DNA of 64,000 nucleotides, from positions 15,348,501 through 15,412,500 of the forward strand of contig NC_079373.1 of assembly GCF_021018895.1 (NCBI RefSeq). The letters are read 5' to 3'. Below the pieces are notes generated by a model, which was given only the letters and a program-made list of their open reading frames with translations, was not told where the DNA came from and made no database searches. A program made the position numbers and the translations under genes. This document shows positions 14,086 to 27,163 of this stretch, piece by piece. Source of the stretch: Seriola aureovittata (lineage: Eukaryota > Chordata > Actinopteri > Carangiformes > Carangidae). Position 1 is the first letter of the stretch, and every line of letters begins with the position of its first letter.

Positions 14086-14396
14086 TTAACCATGCTGGTC
14101 ACCATCCATGTCTCTGAGCTGCAGAAACAGCTTGGCTTTATTAATCTGATATATTTTCTCCAGCAGGCTTTGATCCTCTGCTGCTGCTGAACGTACATCT
14201 CCAAAGGACTCCAGCCCACGGGGAGTGTCTCCTGCCGTGATTCCCAGCAGAGGTCCTGTTTGAGGGCTTGTGGAGGCACTATGGGCTCAGCAGCACGCTT
14301 GTTGTCCAGGCCTTTCATGTCCCATAGGGAAGTGGTGTCTACTGGGATGGCTGTTTGATCCACCAGCTTGACCTTATGACTATAGGCAGTAATCAC
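14086..14396 (-). pseudogene. Possible frameshifted coding remnant, unidentified
   Basis: Two overlapping minus-strand frames both look protein-like. Frame one runs from 14396 and contains VDTTSLWDMKGLDNKRAAEP. Frame two is open from 14286 to a TAA at 14086-14088 and contains SAAAEDQSLLEKIYQINKAK and LFLQLRDMDGDQHG, helix-forming in character. A single frameshift or a splice near 14260-14290 would join them. The downstream part (13842-13940, minus) gives an acidic FQSDSDEESVVHQNQ stretch. It may be a retrocopy or a transposon-borne segment. I recognise no family, and the coding nature is unproven. Confidence 0.25.
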
Positions 14397-16529
14397 AGTA
14401 TCAGGTTCACGTGGCGTTTATGTGTGTTTGTGTGCTCATGTGCATGAGCATCTGGGAGGGAGAATAAAAAAGCAAGAGACAAAATAGACATGATTTGGGG
14501 CATGTGCATCCAACTGTGTGTGTCATATGTGCATGTGTCTGTTTGTGTTGACACAAATGTCTGTCCTGGAGTCTTATCCATGTTTCATATATTGTGCTCT
14601 AAGCTAAGTCACCACTCTGTCTGATATGGTGCTGAATACCACATTCTTACTACTTCTTCTGTAACCCTAGCTTCAGGCTGTTGTGTTGCATTTGTTTCCT
14701 GCCTCCACCTGTGTATCTTGTGTTAATTAGATGCATTGCATGTGTCACACTGAGTTTTGTCTCCTGTTAAACTCTGTGACCAGATAGTGATTGAGTTGTA
14801 GCACTCTTTTATCTTCTCCTTGGTCCTCTGATGAAGAGTTCTCCCTGTGGGCCTGGCACTCTGGCGTAATTCGTTGTGGTAAGAGAGCCTGTACTGTTGC
14901 TCTACACGGTAATCACTCAGAGTTGCTCGACAAACACCATCAGCACACAGACATAGACATTAATGGGAGAATAGCAACACTGGAAAAAATTCAACTTTGC
15001 CAACATCTAAAGAACACAGCGTACCATAGATGAAAATCTCAATCTAAATAACAAATCAGCACTCATGCTGCCCATGGCAGTAATTGTGTCTGCCTTCTGC
15101 TGCCCTTTAAACTGCAGAGATAGATCAAATATTGGAGTGAATAAACTTTGTTGCATAGAGGTTGAGTCTTTCTTTTCTACTTCCCATCATGCAGTGTGAC
15201 TAACACTGGCAAACAGGCAGACAGGCAGAAGCAGTGTTTGATAATTGTAGGAGCAACAATAACTATCAGGACTGTAGACAGATGTGCCTCACAAACTATA
15301 CATCTGGCCTATCAGCTCCTTGGGTGCTGTTATGTTGCTGAACCTGTACTGTGACCTGCCTGAGAGTGGGTGAGCCAAAAGAGAATTTTTAAAACACAAT
15401 TAAACCCAAAGCAAAGCCATTTTAATTGGGTAATGCACCTTATAGAGGAAGTAAACCTATGTATAATAAAAGCTATACAGTATATTATGTATGATTGCCC
15501 CACATGCATTTTTTATGCCCAAAGTCGAAAGATTTTTTTTTTTGTTTCCTTTCTTCTGTTTACTTAAATTAAGATGCTCTGCTCTCGCTTCATCTCTCAT
15601 AAATACATGCAAAAAAACACAACAAATCACATTTGCAAGAACAAACACACACACACACCAATCCAAATACCATATTTGGCAAATCTCAAATAATGTTTTT
15701 GAATGAATATGTGTGCATACTATGCACATAATCAACAAAAAACACAAAGGAGAACACTTTAATACAAAGAGAATTAAAGAATTGCTGGCTAATTGTTTTA
15801 ATTACTCATTTATCATTAGTGAGGCCATTTTTTTTGCTTTTTCTTGTCCCGCCGGGTCTGCTGCTCTGCTGATACACAGCAGCTTGTTTGCTTGGTAGTG
15901 GATGAAAAATCCCTGTCCTCTGAGCATCTGTTCACTACAGCAGGGATGTTTTACCTCCCCAATGCCCCAGACTACTTGTCTTCACAAAATACAACTTAGA
16001 GAGATATGAGCGAAGGTACTGGCTAAAACCTTACCCACCCACCCCAGTGTAATGAATACAAAAATTTTAATTATATCCTCTTTCCAATTAATGAAAGGAC
16101 ACTTTCACAGAGGGAAAATTACTTTAATTTATTATAGGTAAATTTAGGTTTTAATAAATTCAATTTAGTGTTTTCATTTTTTTCCCCTCATGGCTTCAGT
16201 TGTTATATACTGTAACTCTAGTTCATGAGCAGAAAATCAAAAACTTAGGGCAATCTCTGTGATAAAGTCTTCCTTGGATATGTTCAGATCATTGTTGTAG
16301 AAGACAAATGCATTGGGAGTAAGGTATCTCGCAATGCTTTTATCAGGGAAGCCCCCATAGGACTTTCTGGGCGCACTGTGGTTTGACCTTAAGGCAAGAA
16401 TTATCCCTAACCATTATCGTGTGCATGTGATACACCTTTTCCATAATGCAACTCCACCACTGACAGTTTTATCTGAGATTCAGGTGTGTTATGCTAGTAA
16501 TGGTTAATGAAGCCACAAGTAGAGATGAG

Positions 16530-16745
16530 AGGTGGACTACGGAGGTCTGGTAACTCCACACCCCCAGATTTTTTACTTTTCAAACTTGTTGTCTTCAGCC
16601 CCAACCAACGCTGACTCAAGTGACATCATTTGAGCAGATTATCAGACGTCACGCAGCCAGAAAAGGCTTTATACAACTTTCTCTTCACAAATGCAGTAGT
16701 AGCAGCAGACTTTGATGTGTAAATTCAGTTCAGTTCCTCTTTAAG
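16530..16745 (+). repeat. Probable teleost interspersed repeat
   Basis: gctgactcaagtgacatcat, ttgagcagattatcagacgt and agaaaaggctttatacaact followed by gatgtgtaaattcagttcag are phrases of a repeat I associate with perciform genomes. No termini were identified. Confidence 0.35.
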
Positions 16746-19535
16746 AGAACTTGCTGAATGGCATATATTACTCTATTATTGGAAATATTTTCTATCAAAT
16801 GTGTAGTCTTGGAGGAAACCGCTGGCAACAAAGTCTTTGAATTACACAGACTTTGTCGAGGCATTGTCTTTTGTAAGCTTTCTTTCTCACTCCTGATTTT
16901 CTTCACACACCTTCCATGGAAACACACACACTTCACTGTCTGCGCCACAGCCACAGCTCAGATGTGACCCACAGTTAAGTGTGTCAATTATATAATGTTA
17001 TTACATAATTCTGGGCCTGTTTAATAAAAGGAAATCTTCCCTGTATGCATCCCTAACCAGTACAGGGAAATCCTTTTCAGCTGCAACCCTGTCTACCCCA
17101 CTCTACTCCTCTCCACTTGCCTGCCTACTGACAGCCTTACATGCTGACCTCACATTACACACTACACCACACTGAGGTATCACACCATTGAACTTGCCTG
17201 TTCAGGTTAGCAGCAGCTATCTAATTGTGTGTTCTACTGGCACAAAAAGGAGCCACTTTCGCTGCTGCTGCTCTGTAAGTGTGAAAGACCATTAGTGCAT
17301 TAGTGATACTGGTACAAAGTGTAGACCATGCACCTCCATACTGACAAGTTTAGAGGCTGTGAAGTCCTGTGGTGGTACGATACGTGTGTGCAACATTAAC
17401 ATCTGCTATAGCTATTATTTGCAAACCACAATATTCAGTAATGTAATGTCGACAATTCCTTAACCACTCCAATACACTGCTGTTTACTGATCAGTAAACT
17501 TTTAATAACAAAAACAGTTTACACATCTGCTTTGCTGTAACCAAAATATTTACAGACTTTGACACCATAGTTGCACATTTGTAGCACAGTAGCATCAGGT
17601 CTACAACTGAGGGAACAACTATCACTCTTGGTAAGGTGAGAGAAAGAGAGAGAACCTTTATAGGATTTTTTTTCTGTAAATGTTCTATGCCAGTGCACAG
17701 CTACTGAGCTAAATGTTCTTTTTTTAAATCTAGTGCCTTAAATGACATTTAAGTGTGATGACTGATTGATCTAACTTTTTAGATCAACTCGACACCAACA
17801 CCTTTACAATGGCAAGCAACTCAATCTTCACATACAATATTTTCCCGAAGAAGATTAATTATTGTCTTCCACACAGCCACCACAATTCTTCAAGTTGAAG
17901 TGAAGAACATTCACATTTTGTACAAATAAAAGATAAATGCATCCAGTGTGTCATTTTCCAGACAAAATTGTTGACACACATCCCCTGTGAAATGGCCTCT
18001 GAGTGTCCCTCTCTGTCAGTGTGTGCTATTGATAAGAGACTGCATGTCCCGCCTGTCAATCATTCAGTCAGTTAGGAGCATGCTGGTTGCGTCAGGTCAC
18101 AATTTTGCTGTGAGTTCATCAACTGAAGACATATCACATCATTTCATCACATCCTTTCATCAGCCAGACAGCCTTTAAGATATACTGCTGCTGGGGAGTT
18201 ACCCCACAAACCACAGCTACACAGAAAGCCACCCGCTGAACGCAACTGGATCAAAGCCCAAAAGCACCGACCAGATCGAGTACATTTCTTATTTCAATCA
18301 CAGGGAAACTAAGCAGGTATCAAGGGTACTGCAAAACAACCTTTACATCACCTTCTCAAGGTAAATGTGATGCCAAAACTAAAACGGATATTTGAACTTA
18401 AGTAATCTGTGATTTATAAGTAAAGATAGAAAAAATGAATGCGGCTAAAATGAGGCATTTCCACACACACACACAAACACACACACACGTGAATAAAACC
18501 TCTTTGGTGTTAGGCTAATCTACAGGATGTGTGTCTGTGTCCCTGTAGAGAGTGAGCTGGAGTCATCGAGCTGGATTAGCAGGTAAATATGTAAGTCATT
18601 GTATGTCTGGAGGTGTAGGGAGCACTGGAGTCGTATCAAGAAGTGTCACCAGCTGCCACAGATAACATCGCATTGAAATTCATGGAGACCAACTCAGTTG
18701 TGAATATGACAACGTAGGGATGAGATGCTCATGCATGCGCTAGCACAGCAACAAACACTTAACACAAATATACACAACATGCACCCATAAACACACACAT
18801 CAGAGCAAACACCTACTTGCCTCCCAGCAGTCGGGATGTAAATGCATTAAGAACTCAGTGTGTGACATGAGGCAGAAGGAGAAGAGTGCCAGCTGACACA
18901 GGTGGCACAGAGCAGAAATACAACTTATTACAGCCAATACAAAAACCCTGCTGAGGAGGGCTGCTAAGACAACAAATATGAGCAGCACGCTGGCACAGGA
19001 AAGCAAAGACAGGAGGCGGAGATGGGTTTGAAGAAAGGAAGAAAGGAACCATGGGAGAGTGGGAGGAGAGAGGGGAGTCAAACAAAAACCAAGAAGGGCA
19101 GAAGAAAGGGGTGGTGAAATACACAAACGGATGAGATGAGAGAGAGAGAGAGAAAGAGAGAGAGGGGGAGGAGGGGAGAATGGGGGGATGGCTGATAAGA
19201 GAAACAGTTTGGCTGGACATAAAGGGGGGTATTGGATGAGGGCTGTCTACAGAGCCAGTTTTAAAGGTTGCCCAGCATCACTATTTATCTCACCTGCATC
19301 CAAATGATGGCATGGGCTCAAACACACATCCACACATACACCCACACACACATACACACCATGGACAGCACTCTGCACTCTTGTGTATTCGTAAGAGAAA
19401 GACTTATTGTGCTCCACTGCACCTGTGGCAGGTTTCCAGTATTCAGAGGTGGATAAATGGTCTGCTCTTTTAGGTTGGCCTGCAATCTGACCACGCTGCT
19501 GTTTATGAGAGTGGGAAAGGGAAAGAGAGACGGTG

Positions 19536-19538
<3 letters not shown>

Positions 19539-19577
<39 letters not shown>
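19539..19577. repeat. (GA)n microsatellite
   Basis: Perfect GA tract in a purine-rich 500-bp stretch; a smaller GA run is at 19138-19162. Confidence 0.95.
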
Positions 19578-19581
<4 letters not shown>

Positions 19582-20337
19582 TGAGAAAGAGGTGATAGAA
19601 GAAGGGAGGGTTGGAGGATGAATAGGGAAATGCACAGCGGATGATTTGTAACATGACTACCTTCTATTAATCTCTGCTAATGCACTTCTCCACTGCAGGG
19701 AGGGAGGAGCAGAGAGCAGAGTGAAAAGATGGAAGAACAAGAGAAAATTACAGACAATTCAGACATGTGATTTTACAGCCAAACACAAGTACAATATCTG
19801 AGACAAATTATATATGACAGGCAACATCCCAGTTACCAACAGAGCCCAACCAATACATCAACAGGATAATTTTATTGGCTGATGCAGATAAACAGGTATC
19901 GCCAACAAGAAATTAAGGGCTACCCACAACTAAACACTTTCCTAGTCGACTAGAAGTTGTTAGTGCAAGCCATTAGTCAGCTAGTCATTGAACATTTATG
20001 ACATTAATTTAATTATTTAAATGTATAAATTCGGGGGGGGGGGGCTCAGAGAATGGTTTGAGTTCCAGGGCTGATGAAAACTGTAATAAGCCTTTAAAAT
20101 ATAAATTTTACATGGGCTGGCAGAAAGCGAGCAGCCTGTTAACAACACTAGCAAACGCAGTAATGATTCTGAATGTGTCAGAAGAACCAGTTTCTGAAAC
20201 AAAAGAACATGCAGTCTAGCTCTCCATTTTGATGACTTGAGGCCCTGCTAGAGTCTAACATAAAAAACATGACCAAGACTGACAAACAACTCTAATATTT
20301 ACAAGGCACAGCTGATGGTCATACTCAGCCACAACAA

Positions 20338-22414
20338 TGACTCTTTATAAAAATGGACAACACGTCTCCACTTTCTCCCACTGCACAAAAATGAAGCCAA
20401 AATACCTTGGATACTGGTGCAGCCATCTCACACTGATGAAGTCATTGGGAGCCAGAGTCTGTGCCGTAGTGGTCATGAGGTGGAGCCGTGGTATTGGGGT
20501 CCCACCAAAATACCCACCCAGACGGACAACTGAAAAGATAATGCCTCTGGCCCAACCAATCAGAATATGGCTGCAAATCAACCAACCAATCAGTATAAGG
20601 CTACGAACAACCCACCAATCACAATACCGCTACTAACTAACTACCAAATCACAGTAGAGCTGCAAGCTAACTAACCAATCAGAACAGAGATACAAACCAA
20701 CTAACCAATCAGAATAGAGCTACAAGCCAATTACTCAGAATAAAACTATAAATCAACCAATCAGAATACGGACAAAATCAATCAATTAGAATACAGCTAC
20801 AAACATACCAATCAAAATACAGCTACAAACCAACTAACCAATCAGTATAAAGCTAGAAATCAACAAATGTCTAAATTTAAAACCAAAATGTTTGGATTTC
20901 AAATTACTTCTTTCAACTATTTTAACTAAAACACAAACATTATAAAAGGTCTGGTGTACACAAAATATCACACAGTAATTCACAGTGGGAAGGCCCACGC
21001 ACACACTAAAATAAAAGCTGCAGGCCTGTACCTCGCTCGAGTCTAGAAATGGAAATAACAAGTCACTTTGCTGAATCACTCACCCTCTGCTTAAACGGGA
21101 GCATTGCAGTTCAAGTCCACTCAAGTGTGTACAAAGGCATGTGAACAACTGCCAATGCACAAATGCACCTCAGTATGTACAGTAAGTGAAGGCATCACTC
21201 TCCACATGCCTAATGTTTAGCTCTAATAATATACGCCAAGCTTTCAAGTTAATTTCTGTACAAAATTATCCCATACAAACACAGCACATAAGGTTAACAG
21301 CTTATTACTTATTGAGTGAGATTATTAGTGTATCTTTCGACCTTTTTTTAATGTTAAGTCAATTCATTTGGATAACTCGATGATAAAGATTTGTTTGTAC
21401 TGAATACCCTGGTGCGATGCGGCTGACAGTAAAACCCCTGTCATTCCAAGAGTGTCAACTAAGGCAAAGAAAAAAAAATTAACTTACAGTTCAGTTTCAG
21501 TCCTGGAAAGAGAGCTTGGCAGTCAGCAGAGTAGCAGGCGGCGATGGAGGCTGAAACCTTTGTCAGGGGCACCCAAAGGCCTTTTCCGGTCACCAATGGC
21601 AATACCATGTAAAACTCCAACAGGTCTTTTCTTCAAAGGACCTACTCAGCTTTCCTGGTCACTGTGGGGGTCTGTCTGTCTTTGGTTGCTGTGCCGGGTC
21701 CAACCTCACTGTCGTCCGTAGTTCACTTACTAGTAACACAATATAACTTGAGGAAGCTGCTGCTAACCGATGCTACATAAACTTTTAATTAGCCACCTGT
21801 GGCTAAACAGTATCCTTACCCCCGCTATCTTAGCGGCGAACAGCTACAGTAACTCACAGACTTCAGTGCTCCATAAACACGCACACCGAAGCACTAACGT
21901 CCAGCGTAATTAACTTTTAAATTCGAGAGGAAAAGTGCGTGTTGTGTTGTCTTGTCTCTTTTCCTAGTATTTCTTCTCATTTCTTTGGCTGCTCGTTGCC
22001 TCTGAGGTCTGAGTGTCTGCCCGAGTCCGGCCTCTGTTTCTCTTCCTCACCTCCTGCCAATCACAACAGCTGGTACTCACCAACCACTGATAATGACGAA
22101 TAAAAACGAAAGGAGTTCAAACGAAAGCGCTATTATTATTATTTATTTAGGTCCTCTACTTATTTACATCTTACCTTACTTAAAACTAAATGACAGATTT
22201 TGTGTTTCACATGCTTAATGTAACTTTATTTGGAGCTAAATTTGGAACTGCATTACTTCCAACAATTCCTTTAAAAATAATAATAATAATTTTTACACTC
22301 TTCTACACAGGTTCCACCTCTTTGCCCAGTTACGAAGAGTCAGGCGCTGCTCCGTCAGCGGAGCCTATGGGTGACGTCACGGAAGCGACATCCATCTTTG
22401 TATACAGTGTATGG
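20338..22414. mobile_element. Composite repeat with MITE-like termini
   Basis: The left end contains ctttataaaaatggac (20343-20358). The right end, reverse-complemented, reads actgtatacaaagatgga (22391-22408), an imperfect inverted repeat. The left 200 bp (atgaagccaaaatacc, gcagccatctcacactgatg, agccagagtctgtgccgtag) resembles a repeat I know to be common in teleost genomes. The right end (gtgacgtcacggaagcgacatccatctttg) is likewise a familiar repeat terminus. Internally it holds the CCAAT array at 20551-20864 and CpG-richer sequence at 21500-22080. It may be one about 2.1-kb non-autonomous DNA transposon or two adjacent ones. No transposase frame was seen. Confidence 0.45.
20551..20864 (+). 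repeat. Minisatellite, about 30-bp unit with CCAAT box
   Basis: About eleven degenerate copies of a unit like aaccaatcagaatagagcta + caaaccaact. CCAAT starts at 20556, 20586, 20615, 20675, 20705, 20757, 20808 and 20838, with decayed versions between (for example 20644). Spacing is 29-31 bp except where a unit is truncated. It sits inside the MITE-like composite at 20.3-22.4 kb. Confidence 0.8.
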
Positions 22415-23747
22415 GTAAGGCTGATGATGAATAGTTTTATTCTATTTGTTTGTCTATTTATTTTACGGTCAACAACATTCATGAAATAACCTAAACCACC
22501 AATGAACTGATTTTACTAGTAAGTATTGCCTGTGTAGCCAAAGCCTGATGTAGATTGTTCCTCTGTGCCAAAGACCTCTGTTTTTGTCCAAAAACTATTT
22601 TTAACAACACAACAGTGATTCGGACCGTTCCACTGAGTGACATGATCCGTCATTATAATGAATGTGGGTACTGTGGTTTATTTTGAACTGATCCCACACT
22701 GACACCTTTGCTGCTGTGAAAACTCACTAAAATATGATACTAACCAATTGCTGGTTTTGGTATTTTCATGGGAAGGTGATGATAACAAAATTACAAAATA
22801 TTGCCTTATCTTTTAATTAGGGGGGGAACAAATGATGATATGAAAATTCTGGGTGTCTATCCATTAAAATTACAGTCTGCTATGGCAGAAACCACGCTCT
22901 TCATTTTTTTGCTCCCCTTTCCCGGCTTTTGATCTTCAGCGCATCTCTATGTAAGGCAGCCCTTAATGTGCTCATGAAACTCTGACGAGCTAACTAACTG
23001 ACAAGCCTGCCAACAAGCCTGTAGGAGCAAAACAGCACTGAAGATAAAAATATTAATTAATAATAAATAGTTCCAATATCTGTGAAGTTACATCATGTAG
23101 GCATCATTTATGAGGAGCAAATAATCATCTGCCTTTAGTCTCAATAATGCTGCATCCTGTAGTTGCTTCACTGTACATAAATGTAACATTGATGATGGGA
23201 GGTGGGGGGATTGTGGGGCTGCCTGCGTCAAAGCTGTGATGGCGTTCCAAACAGCATTTCCCTGGAGACTCTGTTTCCAGGCCAGATACACATTGCTGAT
23301 TAAGACACTGATCCTAGTATTGATGCGGCTATAAAATACGAGATACTTCAACACACATCGATCCAGGTCTTAACTTAACACAAGACACTCACATACACAA
23401 TAATGTGTACACTTTCCAGCACACAATATGTGCACACACATATATACACACACAGAGATGCTTACACATGCATGAATACAAACATTCATATACACAAATA
23501 AGTAAAAAAAAACAACAACAACAACAACAAAAAAGAGATTACCTGACCCCCCTCACAACAACACACCACCAACAGAATGACCTGAGCTGTACCCAGCATG
23601 GGTCTCCGGCTGTAGATCAATGAGAGACGAGGCTGGAAGTGACAGTTGTGAGTGAGAGGCCTGAAGGCAAGCTGCATTATGGGGGAATCTCCTGTCACAC
23701 AGTATAGCCTTTACTGTCCATGTACTTATCACGTGTGAGCGCCTGGG

Positions 23748-23748
<1 letters not shown>

Positions 23749-23777
<29 letters not shown>
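23749..23777. repeat. (TG)n microsatellite
   Basis: Perfect TG tract. Confidence 0.9.
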
Positions 23778-23779
<2 letters not shown>

Positions 23780-24050
23780 TTCTTCTCCTGAAGCTTGCAC
23801 ATGCCTTTAAGCGTGTGCATGTGTATTTTGTAATTCAGTGGACGTTGAGGTTGAGTGGTGGGCAGTTCGTATATGTGCTTAAAGATATGATGGCAATGTT
23901 CAGGTTTTAATCATGGCTGTGAGGTCTCTGACTGACTGGCCCTCTGTTCCTTCTTCCTTTCATCCTGTGTTTCTGTAATTAGTTGATTGACCTCTGCTGT
24001 CAGGGCCTAATTAGACATGGTAATTAAGGATTAGATGGGTCAGGAGGGAG

Positions 24051-24060
24051 GTGTGTGTGT

Positions 24061-24123
<63 letters not shown>
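24051..24123. repeat. (TG)n microsatellite
   Basis: Long TG tract with one TC interruption near its left end. Confidence 0.95.
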
Positions 24124-24124
<1 letters not shown>

Positions 24125-25984
24125 ATATTGGGGTTGGAGAGGAGGGATGGGGTTAGTATGTGTGTGTGAAGTGGGCTGATAAGGGATGTGAAGGTCGATA
24201 TGTTGCTTTTAGTTTTAGGGGACAGGGAATAGTCCACTCTCCTTGGCAAGTAGCTGCCTTGTTTGCAAGATCAATATGAAGATGGATGCAAGATGAATGT
24301 AAACAATGTTAATTAAAAAGTATCACTGTACTAAACCTCCTCTATTGACATCAATTTGCTGACTAATGCAATATAGTAAAGAACTGCACTGTATTTCTGG
24401 AGTGGTAACATCCACTGTTTGGGAAGTGCTCAGCTGGCAAAATAACGTGAGGAAGGGATGATGTCCCTCTTAGGAAATGTTACTGAAGCCTTTACGCTTG
24501 TCACCAGCACATTTGGGACAAGTAAATAGAAAAAAGACTGTGTATGTGGTTGCTAAACACTGTTAAATTATAACTTGAAAGCAGCACTCAGCTATACTCT
24601 TGTACTATTCAAATCAAATTAATTAACTACATTTTACACTAAGGAAGCAGGTCACACAGACATTGTGAGAAAACAGAAAACACAGTGGACCAGCGGAGTG
24701 ATTCATGTAACAGCAATTACAAAACCACAATGGAAGCCACAAAAAGAGCTACCCCATGCATATTACAAAAGGGAAATTCAGAGTTAATAAGAATAGCAAA
24801 AGTCCAAACAAAACACCTGACAATAGCACAGCATATGACAGTTTAAAACAAATCTATAGACACACATTTTGCTAAATTATGTATTTTTCACCAAATTAAA
24901 TAAGATGCCTTTATCCCATTTATTGCTGGGAAATCAAAGAATGGGACTGAGACGAACAAGACTCTGGAGGAAATTCTGCAAGTGACACTAAGGCTGGCGC
25001 ACAGGGCACAGACAGTTTTGCAGCTTATGGAGTGCAAAGAGGGAGTGTGTTGGCACCAGATAGGTTGCATGTGACAGGCAACCCCAGACAGAACCTCGCT
25101 CAGAGGGGGTGCCCATCACTCAGTGCTGCCCTGTAGGGGGTTGATACACTCTCCTTCTCTTTCCTTCCTCGATCGCTATGTCTTATACTTTGGCATGTGT
25201 GTGTTCTTATGTCATTCAACACATGGCATGAGACATTGCGAGAAAAGGAGAACACAGAAGAAAGGGGTAAAGAGAGGAAGGAGAAAAGGAAGGTGCCGCA
25301 AGTATTGGAATTATGGAGCAATACGATTTCGCTGTAAGAAGGGGAAGAGCGGTGAAAGGTGAGAGGGGTAAAGCAAGATGGAAAAGAATCAAAACAACAA
25401 CAACAACAAAAAGGAGAACAAAGAAAAAATCTTAGATTTAATGAGCACATGGGCATCATGGCTTGGATGTAGAGATGAAGAGGAGGAAAAAAAATATTTG
25501 GACAAATTAAGTATGAGGGTGGAGTGGGTTGTGGAGATAAAAGTGGAGAGGAAAAGAGATGGTGGGTGATTAGTATGCTGGTAAACTGCTACATCTCTCA
25601 GTGCTTCTCACAGAGCCACTCACCACTCTCACACAAGCCACGATGCAGTCCGAAGCTGCAGGAACCACAGAGTCGCAAGATAGAAGCACTGAATGTGAAC
25701 CATGAAATACCAAGGAGCAGCTCTTCCTATGAAACAGAACAGAAAAGGAGACAAAAGGAGATAGCTGGTGATATGGCTTTAGTGTTTTGGAGTGAGGTGA
25801 GATTGGGATGACCTAGTTAGAAAAGAGTGACAGATAAAAACTGAGTGAGGGAGAAGAGAAGACAGAGAGACAAAAACTAATGATGACAGAGGAAAGTGTT
25901 GCATAGTCGCTGACATGTTCATGATATGTTATCAGGCTGACATAAAACAAGCAACATATTTCCATTTCAAGTGATGCAAATGCT

Positions 25985-26320
25985 GATGTTCAGCAGGTAT
26001 AACGTTTACCATTAGCATGCTCACATTTTGCTAATTAGCACTAAATAAAGAATAGAGCTGAGGCCAATGGGAACGTAGTGTAAAAGTTTAGCAGGTATTT
26101 GGTCATAAAAAACAAATAAAATATTTTTGACCTGCTAAAAGTCAATCATCACAAAAGTTATTCCAATTCATACTGAGGAGAACAGGAATATCTGTATGAA
26201 ATTTCATGGTAATCAACATTTCAGTGACCACCTACCACCCTGCTGGTGGTGCAAGAGGGAAAGTAAGGAGATCACCAAAATCAGTTGGATTCGTCCTTTT
26301 GGATTCATCCTCATGCATGT
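25985..26320 (+). repeat. Teleost interspersed repeat, copy 1
   Basis: Contains ttagcatgctcacattttgc, taattagcactaa, agcaggtatttggtcataaa, tgaaatttcatggtaatca and gagatcaccaaaatcagttg. The same phrases in the same order recur at 46300-46950, so this is a dispersed repeat family within the window. Confidence 0.6.
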
Positions 26321-27127
26321 CTGCAAAAAGTTTTTTTGCAGTCTGTCATGTTGATGTTGAGTTTTTGACCTTCGGTACTAGAGAAAGAAAATCAGGCGAT
26401 CGTGCAGGAAGGCCAAACATCTTGTTCAGGCAAGTTCTTCCACCCATCTCTTTTGTTACCTATTTTCATTGTGATCAGTCACAGTTCCCCTTTGTCTTTG
26501 TTTTTAAAAAATGTAAATAGTCAAACAATCTCATTGTGCTCATTGCATGCATGTGACTAAAAACAAAATGTGTGTTTCAAAGCAGGAAGTAGGCATTGTA
26601 ATGCATTATATTATTCTCTCTCAATATAAGGTGTATTCTTTCCATATTTTATATATTTTTCAGTATAGCCAGTGCTGCTTGCAGAAATATGCCACAAATC
26701 AAGTGACATTTGTGCTGCCACTGCAGGTATAATGTGAGTGTAGAGTGGCTACTCAGTTTTTCCTGTTGTGTGCACAGAAGAATAAATCAACTTTTCACTT
26801 AGACTTGACCAAGAAGTTAAAGAAAGGTGAAGGAGAAACACACGTCATCAAAAGCTGCGAGGAAAATAGAATAAACTTTTGTTAAAACAAGACAGATGAA
26901 GACAGAGTGTGTCCTTGTGTTTGTGACAGTGTGTGACTGAATTTCTTTTTGTGACAACTCTGTCATCCTTGGCCTTCCTGACACTGACTCTAAAAGACAA
27001 CCTAACTCAAGAGACTAGCTTTGAAAGCATGCTGTATTGCACAGAGCAGTCAGGCCTGTCTCAAAACCAAGCATATTTGATTCCACTGTGAATTTTTTGG
27101 GACTAGCTGCCATGAAAAGTCCCTTGA

Positions 27128-27129
<2 letters not shown>

Positions 27130-27158
<29 letters not shown>
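27130..27158. repeat. Poly-T tract
   Basis: 29 consecutive T. It could be the antisense poly-A of a retrocopy, but no recognisable retrocopy follows. Confidence 0.9.

Positions 27159-27163
<5 letters not shown>

Larger units (their letters stand above)
14400..20330. other. Gene-free interval
   Basis: One probable repeat (16530-16745), GA-rich stretches at 19020-19180 and 19539-19577, and a short CA run at 18462-18488; otherwise nothing recognised. Confidence 0.55.

Noticed and set aside
20551..20864. CRISPR-like array
   Set aside because: Units are contiguous degenerate 30-bp tandem repeats without unique spacers, in a vertebrate genome.
27130..27158. Poly-T as antisense tail of a processed pseudogene
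   Set aside because: The sequence that follows shows no coding-like frame, and no target duplication was seen.
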